DNA of 64,000 nt, from the NCBI RefSeq assembly GCF_045348435.1, contig NZ_CP157484.1, positions 2,108,001 to 2,172,000 on the forward strand, read 5' to 3'. The position numbers and the translations under genes are program-made. The number at the start of each line of letters is the position of its first letter. The first letter of the stretch is position 1. The notes beneath the pieces are model-generated. The model worked only from the letters and a program-made list of their open reading frames with translations. It did no database searches and was not told where the DNA came from. Positions 42,893 to 51,954 of this stretch are shown in pieces. The stretch is from Alsobacter sp045348435 (GTDB lineage Bacteria > Pseudomonadota > Alphaproteobacteria > Rhizobiales > Beijerinckiaceae).

Positions 42893-43918
42893 ATGGCCGC
42901 GAGCACGCAACCCAAACCCGCAGCCGCAGACGCCGGGGTCAAGGCCAGGCGCTCGTCCGCCAAGCCGGAGAAGGACGCCGTCGAGATCGCGGGCGTGCGC
43001 GTCACCAGCCCCGACAAGGTGCTCTATCCGGAGCAGGGCATCACCAAGCGGGAGCTGGCGGACTATTACGAGGCCGTCGCCGGGTTCATGCTGCCCCATG
43101 TCCGCAACAGGCCCATCACGCTGGTGCGCTGCCCGGCCGGACGGCAGAAGAAGTGCTTCTACCAGCGCCATGCCGGCTCCGGCGTGCCGGCCGAGCTGGG
43201 CGAGGTGCTCATCCCGGGCTTCGAGGAGCCCTATCTGTTTCTCAAAGACCTGCGCGGCCTCATCGCGATCGTCCAGATGGGCGTGCTGGAGCTGCACAGC
43301 TGGGGCGCCTGCAAGGACCGGCCGGACCGGCCCGACCGCATGGTGCTGGATCTCGACCCGGGGGAGGGCACGCCCTTCGCCGCCGTCGTGGCCGCCGCGC
43401 TGGAGCTGCACGACCGGCTGGCCGCCATCGGCCTGCGCAGCTTCGCCAAGACCACGGGCGGCAAGGGCCTGCATGTCGTCGTCCCGCTCGCCCGGCGCCA
43501 TGACTGGCCCGAGGTGAAGAGCTTCGCCCGGCGCTTCTCGGAGGAGGTCGCCGCCGCAGCGCCGGAGCGGTTCCTGACCAAGATCTCCATCGCCGAGCGT
43601 AAGGGCCGCATCTTCATCGACTACCTGCGCAACGATCCCACGTCGACGGCCGTGGCGCCCTATTCGTCCCGGGCCCGGCCCGGCGCGCCGGTCTCCACGC
43701 CGCTGGACTGGTCCGAAGTCACGCCGGCGCTCGATCCCGCCGCCTTCACGATTCGGACCGTTCCGGAGCGGATGCGCCGCCTCGGCGCGGATCCCTGGGC
43801 GGCGATCTTCGACATGCGCCAGCGGCTCCCCGCGCCGCCGCCCGGCGCGAAGGCCGCGCCGTCGCGCCCACGTCGGCGAAGGGCTGCGAAAGAGCAAGGA
43901 CTAGACCCTTCGGTCTAG
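42893..43918 (+). CDS. LigD-type polymerase (primase-polymerase) domain protein
   Basis: A 341-residue archaeo-eukaryotic primase-like polymerase corresponding to the PolDom of LigD. The metal-binding aspartates are D153 and D155 in MVLDLDPGEG, and the nucleotide-binding TTGGKGLHVVVPL follows; FLTKISIAERKGRIFIDYLRND is also conserved. It fills and templates broken ends before ligation. It is a stand-alone protein, not fused to a ligase or nuclease, and its ATG lies two bases from the ligC stop. The N-terminal 25 residues and basic C-terminus look disordered. Confidence 0.9.
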   Translation: MAASTQPKPAAADAGVKARRSSAKPEKDAVEIAGVRVTSPDKVLYPEQGITKRELADYYEAVAGFMLPHVRNRPITLVRCPAGRQKKCFYQRHAGSGVPAELGEVLIPGFEEPYLFLKDLRGLIAIVQMGVLELHSWGACKDRPDRPDRMVLDLDPGEGTPFAAVVAAALELHDRLAAIGLRSFAKTTGGKGLHVVVPLARRHDWPEVKSFARRFSEEVAAAAPERFLTKISIAERKGRIFIDYLRNDPTSTAVAPYSSRARPGAPVSTPLDWSEVTPALDPAAFTIRTVPERMRRLGADPWAAIFDMRQRLPAPPPGAKAAPSRPRRRRAAKEQGLDPSV

Positions 43919-44029
43919 CTTGTCAGGCCAGTGGGACGCGGGTCAGGAACGGTCTAGCTTGGGGTCACGTCCTTGCCAGCCTCAAGGACCGTCCTCTCCC
44001 TGAGGACATGCGAAGCCCCAAGTTCCTTT

Positions 44030-44070
44030 GGCGGGCGCTTGCCATCCGGCAGGCCCCGCCTTTTTCTTTG
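44030..44070 (+). terminator. Probable terminator of the ligase-polymerase pair
   Basis: GGCGGG at 44030-44035 pairs with CCCGCC at 44055-44060, with an inner GCC/GGC stem, and is followed by TTTTTCTTTG. It lies 110 bases after the polymerase stop. The direct repeat CGGTCTAGCTT at 43910 and 43950 lies in the same gap and is unexplained. Confidence 0.55.
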
Positions 44071-44156
44071 TTTCCGTCCGACCCTTGACCTGCCTCAAGG
44101 CGCAGCGTCGTCCGCCAGCCCAGCATGCGTGCATTCAGGGATGGGAGGACCCCGCC

Positions 44157-44567
44157 ATGTCCGCATTCAACGACCAGTTTCCGACCACCGACGTCAGCGA
44201 CGACCTGTTGGCCCGCGCCTATGCGTGGTGGCGCGAGCGGCGTGAGCGGGAGGAGCTCGCCGGCCTGTCGGCGGCCGAGTTCGGGCGGATCGCCCGCGAT
44301 CTCTCGCTGTCAGCCGCCGACCTGCGCGACCTCTCCGAGGACGGCGACAAGGGCGCGTCGCTGATGCGCCGCATGGCCCAGGCGCGCGGCCTCGACCTCG
44401 ACCAGGCGCGCAGCCGCAACGCCGATCAGATCCGCGACATGGCGGTGGCCTGCGCCCGCTGCGGCGAGAAGAAGCGCTGCGCGCAAGACCTGGCCGAAGG
44501 AATCGCGCACCTGACGTCGGGCGAGTACTGCCCGAACGCCGAGACCTTCGAGCGCCTGTCGGCCTGA
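44157..44567 (+). CDS. DUF6455 family protein
   Basis: A 136-residue protein whose C-terminal region VACARCGEKKRCAQDLA, followed by SGEYCPNAETFERL, matches the DUF6455 family, with four conserved cysteines suggesting a metal or redox site. The N-terminal part is helical (REREELAGLSAAEFGRIARDLSLSAADLRDL). GGGAGG before the ATG at 44157 fixes the start; the frame is open further upstream. The function is unknown. A strong terminator follows 140 bases later. Confidence 0.8.
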   Translation: MSAFNDQFPTTDVSDDLLARAYAWWRERREREELAGLSAAEFGRIARDLSLSAADLRDLSEDGDKGASLMRRMAQARGLDLDQARSRNADQIRDMAVACARCGEKKRCAQDLAEGIAHLTSGEYCPNAETFERLSA

Positions 44568-44707
44568 GGCCTTTCTGGCCGGACGCGGTCCGTTAACGCG
44601 CGCAAGGGCGGGGCGGCCGACTTTCCGCTCCGCCGCCCGAAACGGTCCGGCGGGACGCACGTTGGTCTTCCATTCACGCCCTCCCTCCCGAGCGTGCGAT
44701 CAAACTG

Positions 44708-44733
44708 CCCCCGGCCTGGCCGGGGGTTTTTCT
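44708..44733 (+). terminator. Intrinsic terminator downstream of the DUF6455 gene
   Basis: CCCCCGGC at 44708-44715 pairs with GCCGGGGG at 44719-44726 around the loop CTG and is followed by TTTTTCTT. The gap 44568-44707 holds no gene. Confidence 0.85.
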
Positions 44734-44747
44734 TGGGCGCCATCGGC

Positions 44748-45950
44748 TCAGCGCGCCGCCTCGGTCCGCACCTGCCGCTTGACGAAGAGCGCGCTGAGCA
44801 CGGTGGCCAGCAGCGCCGCCGCGATGAAGCCGAACGCCGCCCGCGGCGCGCCATGGTCGATGAAAGCGCCGATCGCCAGCGGGGCGACGGTGGCCCCGAT
44901 GTCCAGCCCCGAATAGACGAAGCCGAACACCTTGCCGGTCGCGCCCGGCGGCGTCGCGCTGCGCACCAGCATGTCGCGCGACGGGATGGTGGCGCCGACG
45001 AGGAAGCCCGACAGGCCGATCAGCGCCAGCAGGACGCCGTCCGGCATGGGCGCGAAGCCGAACGCCACCGTCAGCGCGCCCGCCGCGAAAAGGCCCGCGC
45101 CGACGATCCGCTCGTGATGGGGCGTCCAGTCCGCCAGATAGCCGCCGCCCAGGGATCCCGCCGCGCTGCACACCAGGTAGAGCGTCGTCGCGCTCGCCGC
45201 GAAGGAGAGAGTGGTGCGCTGGACCAGCGGCAGCAGGGTGGGCATGAAGTTCTGGGCGCCGATCTGCGCCATGGAGAGCAGGATGAAATAAACGAGGCAG
45301 GCCAGGATCGGCCCGGCCGTCAGCAGCCGCCAATCGGCCTTGCCGCCGCCGGACCCGTGCTCCGACGGCTCGATCTTCAGCCGCCCGTGCTGGAGCGCGA
45401 TGAAGGCGGCGAGCGCCAGCCCCGCCACGCCCACCTGGACCAGCGCCATACGCCAGCCATAGCGTTCGGCCAGGACCAGCATCGTCAGCGGGGCGCTCGC
45501 CCAGCCCAGGGTGCCCAGCACGGTATGGACGCTATAGGCCCGTCCGATCCTGCGGCGCGCGATCCGGCCGGTCAGGATGGCGTAGTCGGCGGGGTGGAAC
45601 ACGCTGTTGCCCAGCCCGGCCAGCGCCGCCGCGGGCAAGAGGCCCCAATAGCCCGGCGTGAAGCCGGCCAGCGCCATCGCCCCGGAGCACAGCGCGACGC
45701 CCGCCGACAGCACCAGCTGCGGGCCGATGCGGTCGACCACGAACCCGGCCAGCACCTGGCAGATCCCGGACGCGGCGAAGAACACCGCCATGACGGCCCC
45801 GAGCTCGGTGAAGCTGACGCCCAGATCCGTCCGGATCAGCGGGAACAGGGGCGGAAGAACCAGCTGGAAGAAGTGGCTGGAGAAATGCGCCACCCCCACC
45901 AGGGTCATCACGCGCAGGTCGCGCCCGAGATCGGCAGCAGCGTCGGTCAT
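44748..45950 (-). CDS. MFS transporter (drug-exporter-like)
   Basis: A 400-residue major facilitator with about 12 helices. Motif-A-like DRIGPQLVLSAG follows helix 2, and FFQLVLPPLFPLIRTDLGVSF opens the protein, resembling the fosmidomycin-resistance-like exporters. LGNSVFHPADYAIL near residue 110 is also typical of that group. It is divergent from a tetR gene with 181 bases between the start codons that contain a palindrome, so the two are probably co-regulated. The substrate is unknown. Confidence 0.86.
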   Translation of the reverse strand: MTDAAADLGRDLRVMTLVGVAHFSSHFFQLVLPPLFPLIRTDLGVSFTELGAVMAVFFAASGICQVLAGFVVDRIGPQLVLSAGVALCSGAMALAGFTPGYWGLLPAAALAGLGNSVFHPADYAILTGRIARRRIGRAYSVHTVLGTLGWASAPLTMLVLAERYGWRMALVQVGVAGLALAAFIALQHGRLKIEPSEHGSGGGKADWRLLTAGPILACLVYFILLSMAQIGAQNFMPTLLPLVQRTTLSFAASATTLYLVCSAAGSLGGGYLADWTPHHERIVGAGLFAAGALTVAFGFAPMPDGVLLALIGLSGFLVGATIPSRDMLVRSATPPGATGKVFGFVYSGLDIGATVAPLAIGAFIDHGAPRAAFGFIAAALLATVLSALFVKRQVRTEAAR

Positions 45951-46104
45951 GGTTGCTCAGTCCAGAGGCAAGGCGCCCTGCGTACAGGCAATCGCCGCCC
46001 ACGGCCACGGCGCCCCTCGCAGAGCAGCCGCCCGGCGGCCGCAAATCAGGCGCGACGATGCGATCACATGCGTGCGACTTACGGGAATTTAAGTTGAAAA
46101 AGGA

Positions 46105-46116
46105 AACTCGCGAGTT
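46105..46116. promoter_or_regulatory. TetR-type operator between the MFS gene and tetR
   Basis: AACTCGCGAGTT is a perfect 12-base palindrome ending 15 bases before the tetR start. A possible -35 (TTGAAA at 46094) and -10 (TCATAT at 46116) flank it, so a bound repressor would block tetR transcription. Confidence 0.6.
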
Positions 46117-46131
46117 CATATCCCCAGCGCC

Positions 46132-46773
46132 ATGAAACTCGCCGGTTCAGTTTCCCAGACGACCCTCAGACGCGCCAGAATGGTGGACGCGGCGCTGCGG
46201 CTGTTCTCCGAGAGCGCCTATGAGGCGGTCCAGATGGACGACGTCGCGCGCGCGGCCGGCGTCGCCAAGCCGACGCTCTACCGCTACTTCCACACCAAGG
46301 AAGAGTTGTTCCTGGAAGGGCTCGAGAAGGCGCTGGGGGACCTGGAGACCGAGGCCGAGGAGGCCGCCGCCGGGGCGGCGAGCGCCCGCGAGGGTCTGGC
46401 CACCGTCATCCGCTGCGTCATCGCGTCGCTGGGCCGCTGCACGGCGGCGATCCGCGCGTTTGACGGCGCCGACACCCGCCTGGGCGAACGCGGCCGCGCC
46501 GTCGTCCGCCGGCGGGTGAAGCAGATCCGCAAGACGATCGCGTCCCTGATCGCGCGGGGCGTGGCGACGGGCGAGTTTCGCCCGCTCGAGCCCGATCTGG
46601 TCGCCGTGGCGCTCCTGGGCGCGATGCGGATGACCGCAGCGCACACCACGGAACGCCAGCAGGCGGGCGCCGCCCGCATGCTGGCCGACCTCATCGAAAA
46701 CGGGCTCGCGCCCGAGGCGCCTTTCAGCGGCGCCGCTTCCCCCTTGATGGACGAAACGGTGGTCCCTTCATGA
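46132..46773 (+). CDS. TetR/AcrR family repressor of the RND pump operon
   Basis: A 213-residue regulator. The N-terminal helix-turn-helix AYEAVQMDDVARAAGVAKPTLYRYFHTKEELF is canonical, and the C-terminal all-helical domain should bind the inducer. Its TGA overlaps the ATG of the adaptor gene (ATGA), so it is the first gene of the tetR-adaptor-pump operon. With the palindrome at 46105 it is likely an autorepressor and may also control the divergent MFS gene. The start has little ribosome-site signal. Confidence 0.9.
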   Translation: MKLAGSVSQTTLRRARMVDAALRLFSESAYEAVQMDDVARAAGVAKPTLYRYFHTKEELFLEGLEKALGDLETEAEEAAAGAASAREGLATVIRCVIASLGRCTAAIRAFDGADTRLGERGRAVVRRRVKQIRKTIASLIARGVATGEFRPLEPDLVAVALLGAMRMTAAHTTERQQAGAARMLADLIENGLAPEAPFSGAASPLMDETVVPS

Positions 46774-48077
46774 GCCGAGGCAGTTTCCTGGTCACGACAG
46801 TCCTGATCGCCGCCGCCGGGTTCGGCGCGTGGCGTTATTATGGGCGTCCCGACGTCGTGGCCCTCGTGCGGTCCGAATACGCCAAGCGAGTCTCGCCCGG
46901 TGAGGCCGCCGGCAAGGCGGCCGGGGAGGGGGGCCAGAAGGCGGCGCCCGCCAACGCCCGCCAGGGCGGCCCCGGGGCCGCCGTCGTCACGGCCGCCGCC
47001 GAGCAGCAGGACTTCCCGATCCGCCGGCGCTCGATCGGCAACATCGAGCCGAACGCCATCGTGGTGGTGAAGTCGCGCGTCGACAGCCAGCTCGTCACCC
47101 AGCACGTCAAGGACGGCCAGTTCGTCAAGGCCGGCGACATGCTGTTCACGCTGGACGACAAGGAGCTGCGCGCCGCCGTGGCCCGGGACGAGGCCAACCT
47201 CGCCCGCGACGAGGCGAACGCCACGCGCGCCCAGGCGGACCTGCAGCGCAAGCGCGAGCTCCTCGCCAACAAGTCCGGCGCCCAGCAGCAGGTCGACCAG
47301 GCCATCGCCGACGCCAAGGCGGCCGAAGCCGTCATCGCGGCCGACCAGGCCAACCTGGAGAGCGACCGCCTGCGCCTGTCCTACACCAAGATCGCCGCTC
47401 CCATCGACGGGCGGCTCGGCGTCATCCAGGTGACGCCCGGCAACCTCGTGCGCGCCGCCGACAACACCACCGGCTCTGGCGCGGGGCTCGTCACCATCAC
47501 GCAGGTCAAGCCCGTCCGCGTCACCTTCACGATGCCCGAGCGCGAGCTCCCCGCCATCCGCGAGGCGATGGCCAAGGGCGCTCCGCCCACCGTGCGGGTC
47601 TACCCCAGCGGCGGAAAGACCCCGCTCGCCTCCGGCCCGCTGACCTTCATCGACAGCGCCGTCGACATGGCGTCCGGCACCATCGTCGCCAAGGCGACCT
47701 TCGCCAACGAGGACCTGGCGCTGTGGCCGGGCCAGTATGTCGACGTCGAGATCGAACTCGGCAAGCGGCCCAACACGGTCGTGCTCCCGACGGTGTCGCT
47801 GCAGGTCGGGCAGGACAGCCCCTATGTCTTCGTCGTCAAGCCGGACAGCACCGTGGAGCTGCGCAAGGTGACGGTCGCGGCCGCCGACGGCGACCGCACC
47901 GCGATCGTGGACGGCGTCAAGGCCGGCGAGCGCGTCGTCATCGACGGCCAGCTTAGGCTGGCCAACGGCGCGCGGGTGCGCGACACGGCCCGGGCCGCGC
48001 AGGTCGAGCCGGGCCGCGCCCAGCCCGACGATGCGGCGGGCAAGGATGCGGCGGCAAGGCCCGCATCCCGATCCTGA
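46770..48077 (+). CDS. RND efflux periplasmic adaptor protein
   Basis: A 435-residue membrane-fusion protein anchored by one N-terminal helix (residues 5-22). The biotinyl-lipoyl half-motifs VVVKSRVDSQLVTQHVKDGQFVKAGDMLFTLD and SYTKIAAPIDGRLGV flank a coiled-coil hairpin (residues 130-195). The beta-barrel and membrane-proximal domains follow. It links the inner-membrane pump encoded next to a TolC-like channel, which is not in this window. Start and stop overlaps with tetR indicate coupling. Confidence 0.9.
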   Translation: MSRGSFLVTTVLIAAAGFGAWRYYGRPDVVALVRSEYAKRVSPGEAAGKAAGEGGQKAAPANARQGGPGAAVVTAAAEQQDFPIRRRSIGNIEPNAIVVVKSRVDSQLVTQHVKDGQFVKAGDMLFTLDDKELRAAVARDEANLARDEANATRAQADLQRKRELLANKSGAQQQVDQAIADAKAAEAVIAADQANLESDRLRLSYTKIAAPIDGRLGVIQVTPGNLVRAADNTTGSGAGLVTITQVKPVRVTFTMPERELPAIREAMAKGAPPTVRVYPSGGKTPLASGPLTFIDSAVDMASGTIVAKATFANEDLALWPGQYVDVEIELGKRPNTVVLPTVSLQVGQDSPYVFVVKPDSTVELRKVTVAAADGDRTAIVDGVKAGERVVIDGQLRLANGARVRDTARAAQVEPGRAQPDDAAGKDAAARPASRS

Positions 48078-48114
48078 CGCGCAGCCCTCCACCCCCGACC
48101 GAGGGACCTGGACC

Positions 48115-51100
48115 GTGAACATCTCCGAATTCTGCATCCGTCATCCGGTCGCCACGACGCTCATGTCGGTGGCGATGGTCGCCGGCGGCCTGTTCGCCTA
48201 CGGCTTCCTGCCGGTGGCGGCCCTGCCGCGGACCGAGTTCCCGGTGGTCAACGTCTCCGCGTCCCTGCCCGGCGCGTCGCCCGACACCATGGCGACCTCG
48301 GTGGCGACCCCGCTGATCAAGCAGTTCACCACGATCGCCGGCATCGACACGATCACCTCGTCGAGCTCGCAGGGCCAGACCTCGATCGCGATCCAGTTCA
48401 ACCTCGACCGCAGCATCGACGCGGCGGCCGCCGACGTGCAGGCCGCCATCGCCCGCACCCAGCGCCAGCTGCCGGCCGAGATGACCGACGTGCCGAGCTA
48501 CCGCAAGGTGAACCCGGCCGACGCCCCCATCCTGCTGATGTCGATCAAGAGCGACACGACCCCGCTCTCCAAGCTCGACGCCTTCGTCCAGCAGGTGATC
48601 TCGCCGGCGCTGTCGACCATCGACGGCGTCGCCCAGGTGCAGATCTACGGCAGCCAGAAATACGCCGTCCGCGTCCAGATCGACCCCAATGCGCTGGCGT
48701 CGCGCGGCATCGGCGTCAACGAGCTGCAGCTGGCCATCACGGCCGCCAACGCCAACACGCCCGTCGGCACCATCCAGAACACGCAGCAGCGTCTGACCAT
48801 CCAGGCGCAGACGCAGCTCGCCAACGCCGACCAGTTCCGCAACATCATCATCGCGGTCCGCAACGGCCGCCCCGTGCGCCTCGGCGACGTCGCTACGGTG
48901 ATCGACTCGGTCGAGAACTACCAGCAGGCGAGCTGGTACGACGGCACGCGCTCCATCGTGCTCGCCGTGCAACGCCAGCCGGACGCCAACACCGTGGAGG
49001 TGGTCGACCGGGTGAAGGCGCTGCTGCCCACCTTCGAGAGCCAGCTGCCGCCCAACACCACCCTGCACACGCTGAACGACCGCTCCATCTCGATCCGCCA
49101 CGCCGTGGAGGACGTGAAATTCACGCTCGGCCTGACGATCGGTCTCGTGATCCTGGTCATCTTCGTCTTCCTGCGCCGGGTCTGGGCCACCCTGATCCCG
49201 TCCCTAGCGGTGCCGATCTCGATCGTGGCCACGCTCGGGGCCATGTATCTGTTCGGCTTCTCCATCGATAACATCTCGCTGCTCGGCCTGACTTTGGCCG
49301 TCGGCCTTGTCGTCGACGACGCCATCGTGATGCTGGAGAACATCGTCCGGCACATGGAGGAGGACGGGAAGGGTCCGGTCGAGGCCGCCCTCGCGGGCAG
49401 CCGCGAGATCGGGCTCACCATCATCTCCATCACGCTGTCGCTGGTCGCCGTTTTCCTGCCCGTGCTGCTGATGGGCGGCGTCATCGGGCGCATCTTCAAC
49501 GAGTTCGCCGTGGTGGTGACGGCCTCCATCGCGGCCTCCGCCTTCGTGTCTCTGACGCTGACCCCGATGCTCTGCTCCAAGCTCCTCAGCGTGCCGGAGA
49601 AGGGCCACGACGACCGGTCCGGCTTCGGCGGCGTCCTGGAGCGCGGCTTCGACAAGTTCCTGGCCGGCTACGACTGGGGCCTGCGCTTCAGCCTGCGCCA
49701 CCAGTTCACGATGCTGCTCGTCTTCTTCGCCACGCTGGGCGGCACGGTCTGGCTGTTCATGTCGATCCCGAAGGGCTTCTTTCCCCAGGAGGACATAGGC
49801 CAGCTCAGCGTCACCACCGAGGCCCGTCAGGACATCTCCTTCGACGCCATGTCGGCGCTGCAGAAGGAGGTGGCGAACGTCTTCCAGAAATCGCCCTACG
49901 TCGCCCACGTGGCGTCCACCGCGGGCGTGGCCACTACGGGCGGCGGGGCCAATAGCGGCATGAATTCCGGCCGCATGTTCATCGAGCTCAAGGACCAGAG
50001 CCAGCGTCCGCCGCTGTCGGTGATCCTGCCGGAGCTGCGCCGTCAGCTCGCCGCCGTGCCCGGCATCACCACCTACATGGTGCCCGTGCAGAACCTCAAC
50101 ATCGGCGGCCGGGCCTCCAAGAGCCAGTACCAGTTCGTCATGCAGGGGCTCGACCAGAACGAGCTCTATGCCTGGTCGCAGAAGATGGCCGAGGCCATGG
50201 GCCGCGACCGCGCCTTCGCGGACGTCAGCACCGACCTGCAGAACAACGCCTTGCAGGCGACGCTCTCCATCGACCGCGACAAGGCCAATGCGCTGGGCAT
50301 CACGGCCGACCAGCTCCGCTCGACGCTCTATTCGGGCTTCGGCACGCGGCAGGTCTCCACGATCTACACCGCCGGCGACAGCTACAGCGTGCTGATCGAG
50401 TTCGATCCCTCCGTGGCGTGGTCGGCCGACCGGCTCGACGTGCTGCGCATCCGCGCCTCCAACGGCACGCTGGTGCCGCTCAGCGCCTTCTCGCGCGTCG
50501 AGAAGACGGCGGGACCGCTCACCGTCAACCAGCTCGGCCAGCTCACCGCCGTGACGCTCTCCTTCAACCTGCCCAACGGCGTGGCGCTGGGCGACGCCAT
50601 CACGCGGCTCGACGCCATCAAGGCGGAGATGCGGCTTCCCGCCACCATCGCGACCAGCTTCGCCGGCACGGCCAAGACGTTCCAGCAGTCGCTGGCCAAC
50701 CAGGGCATCCTGCTCACGGCCGCGATCGTGACGATCTATATCGTGCTGGGCATCCTGTATGAGAGCTTCGTCCACCCGCTCACCATCCTGACGGGCCTTC
50801 CCTCCGCCGCGCTGGGCGCGCTGGCGACGCTGAAGCTCTTCGGCATGGACCTCAGCGTCATTGCGATGATCGGCCTTCTTATGCTGATCGGCATCGTGAA
50901 GAAGAACGCCATCATGATGATCGACGTGGCGCTCGTGATGCAGCGCGACGGCAAGGCCCCGCGCGACGCGATCTACGAAGCGTGCCTGGTGCGCTTCAGG
51001 CCCATCATGATGACCACCTTCGCGGCCATCATGGGGACCCTGCCGATCGCGCTCGGGGCCGGCGCCGGCGCCGAGCTGCGCCAGCCCCTCGGCGTCGCCG

Positions 51101-51279
51101 TGGTCGGCGGCCTCGTGGTGTCGCAGGCCCTGACGCTGTTCATCACGCCGGTCCTCTACCTCTATATGGACCGCCTCTCGAACGGCGTCGGCTCGCTGAT
51201 CGGCTGGTTCCGCCGCCCCCGCGCCGTCCTGCCCCGCCCCGAGGCCCACGGCGCCGAACGCCCCATGCCGGCGGAATAG
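48115..51279 (+). CDS. RND multidrug efflux permease (MdtB/MdtC-like)
   Basis: A 1054-residue, 12-helix resistance-nodulation-division pump. It begins ISEFCIRHPVATTLMSVAMV. The proton-relay aspartates lie in VGLVVDDAIVMLEN (helix 4) and the relay lysine in GIVKKNAIMMID (helix 10). Sequence character is nearest MdtB/MdtC-type HAE1 pumps. The GTG at 48115, preceded by GAGGGA, gives the canonical start 38 bases after the adaptor stop. It exports drugs, bile-salt-like compounds or metabolites across both membranes with the adaptor. Confidence 0.92.
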   Translation: MNISEFCIRHPVATTLMSVAMVAGGLFAYGFLPVAALPRTEFPVVNVSASLPGASPDTMATSVATPLIKQFTTIAGIDTITSSSSQGQTSIAIQFNLDRSIDAAAADVQAAIARTQRQLPAEMTDVPSYRKVNPADAPILLMSIKSDTTPLSKLDAFVQQVISPALSTIDGVAQVQIYGSQKYAVRVQIDPNALASRGIGVNELQLAITAANANTPVGTIQNTQQRLTIQAQTQLANADQFRNIIIAVRNGRPVRLGDVATVIDSVENYQQASWYDGTRSIVLAVQRQPDANTVEVVDRVKALLPTFESQLPPNTTLHTLNDRSISIRHAVEDVKFTLGLTIGLVILVIFVFLRRVWATLIPSLAVPISIVATLGAMYLFGFSIDNISLLGLTLAVGLVVDDAIVMLENIVRHMEEDGKGPVEAALAGSREIGLTIISITLSLVAVFLPVLLMGGVIGRIFNEFAVVVTASIAASAFVSLTLTPMLCSKLLSVPEKGHDDRSGFGGVLERGFDKFLAGYDWGLRFSLRHQFTMLLVFFATLGGTVWLFMSIPKGFFPQEDIGQLSVTTEARQDISFDAMSALQKEVANVFQKSPYVAHVASTAGVATTGGGANSGMNSGRMFIELKDQSQRPPLSVILPELRRQLAAVPGITTYMVPVQNLNIGGRASKSQYQFVMQGLDQNELYAWSQKMAEAMGRDRAFADVSTDLQNNALQATLSIDRDKANALGITADQLRSTLYSGFGTRQVSTIYTAGDSYSVLIEFDPSVAWSADRLDVLRIRASNGTLVPLSAFSRVEKTAGPLTVNQLGQLTAVTLSFNLPNGVALGDAITRLDAIKAEMRLPATIATSFAGTAKTFQQSLANQGILLTAAIVTIYIVLGILYESFVHPLTILTGLPSAALGALATLKLFGMDLSVIAMIGLLMLIGIVKKNAIMMIDVALVMQRDGKAPRDAIYEACLVRFRPIMMTTFAAIMGTLPIALGAGAGAELRQPLGVAVVGGLVVSQALTLFITPVLYLYMDRLSNGVGSLIGWFRRPRAVLPRPEAHGAERPMPAE

Positions 51280-51333
51280 CCTGCCGCGGCGCTTGAGGGC
51301 GAGGGGGCCTGCTGCGGCCCTTCCCCTACACCC

Positions 51334-51453
51334 CCGTCATCCCCGGCGCGCCGTTGGCGCGGGAAGGAAATCCAGAAAAGCCGGGCGAAGGGCGCCCTCG
51401 TCCCAACCCTCCTGGATCCTCTTCCCGGCGCTGCGCGCCGCCGGGGATGACGG
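51334..51453. repeat. CCGTCATCCCC dispersed palindromic repeat, copy A
   Basis: A 120-base element opening CCGTCATCCCC and closing GGGGATGACGG, with inner arms (AAATCCAG...CTGGATC) and a GCGCG-rich core. It follows the RND permease stop. Copies B and C share termini, inner arms and size. Confidence 0.8.
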
Positions 51454-51664
51454 TTGACATTTGGATAATATTCCTATAACCCTGTCCACGCTCTGGTCCA
51501 CGGAGGGGCGTCTGCAGGCGTGAGGACGTGGACCAGGGGCGGCGGCCGTCGAAGGCCGGGCTCACCACCCGGTTCGAGGCGGCGGACGGAAGACAAGGTC
51601 CGACCAGCGAAGCGCGAAGGGGCTGAAAGCGCCCCGGGATCTTCCTTTCATCCTCCAACGTCGC

Positions 51665-51751
51665 GCGCGGAGCGGCGAGGCCTGGCGGCCTCCCGGCTTC
51701 ACTTTTCTCCACCCCACACGCCGTGGGGCAACCAGCGTCGCCGCTCCGCGC
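51665..51751. other. Large inverted-repeat structure between repeat copies A and B
   Basis: GCGCGGAGCGGCGA at 51665-51678 is a perfect inverted copy of TCGCCGCTCCGCGC at 51738-51751. Inside lies a second hairpin, CCCCAC at 51712-51717 with GTGGGG at 51723-51728. The 376 bases between copies A and B hold no recognisable gene. Confidence 0.5.
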
Positions 51752-51829
51752 CGCCCTCCACCCCATCCCTCCGGGCCGAAAGGCCGCGGAGCTAAACGCG
51801 CGTTCCACGGCTGGGCACCCAAAAATCCC

Positions 51830-51948
51830 CCGTCATCCCCGGCGCGCCGCAGGCGCGGGAAGGGGATCCAGGAGGCCGGGCGGAGGGCGCCTTCGTCCCA
51901 GCCTTCGTGAATTCCCCTCGGGTCGCGTCGCGCCGCGGGGGATGACGG
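51830..51948. repeat. CCGTCATCCCC dispersed palindromic repeat, copy B
   Basis: A 119-base element in the same orientation as copy A, opening CCGTCATCCCCGGCGCGCCG and closing GGGGATGACGG. Its end lies seven bases from the ABC-F stop. The first ~30 bases are almost identical to copy A. Confidence 0.8.
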
Positions 51949-51954
51949 GCTTGC

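Noticed and set aside
49204..51249. 681-codon minus-strand frame
   Set aside because: Antisense to the RND permease, no domain, composition dominated by H, D, G, R and A.
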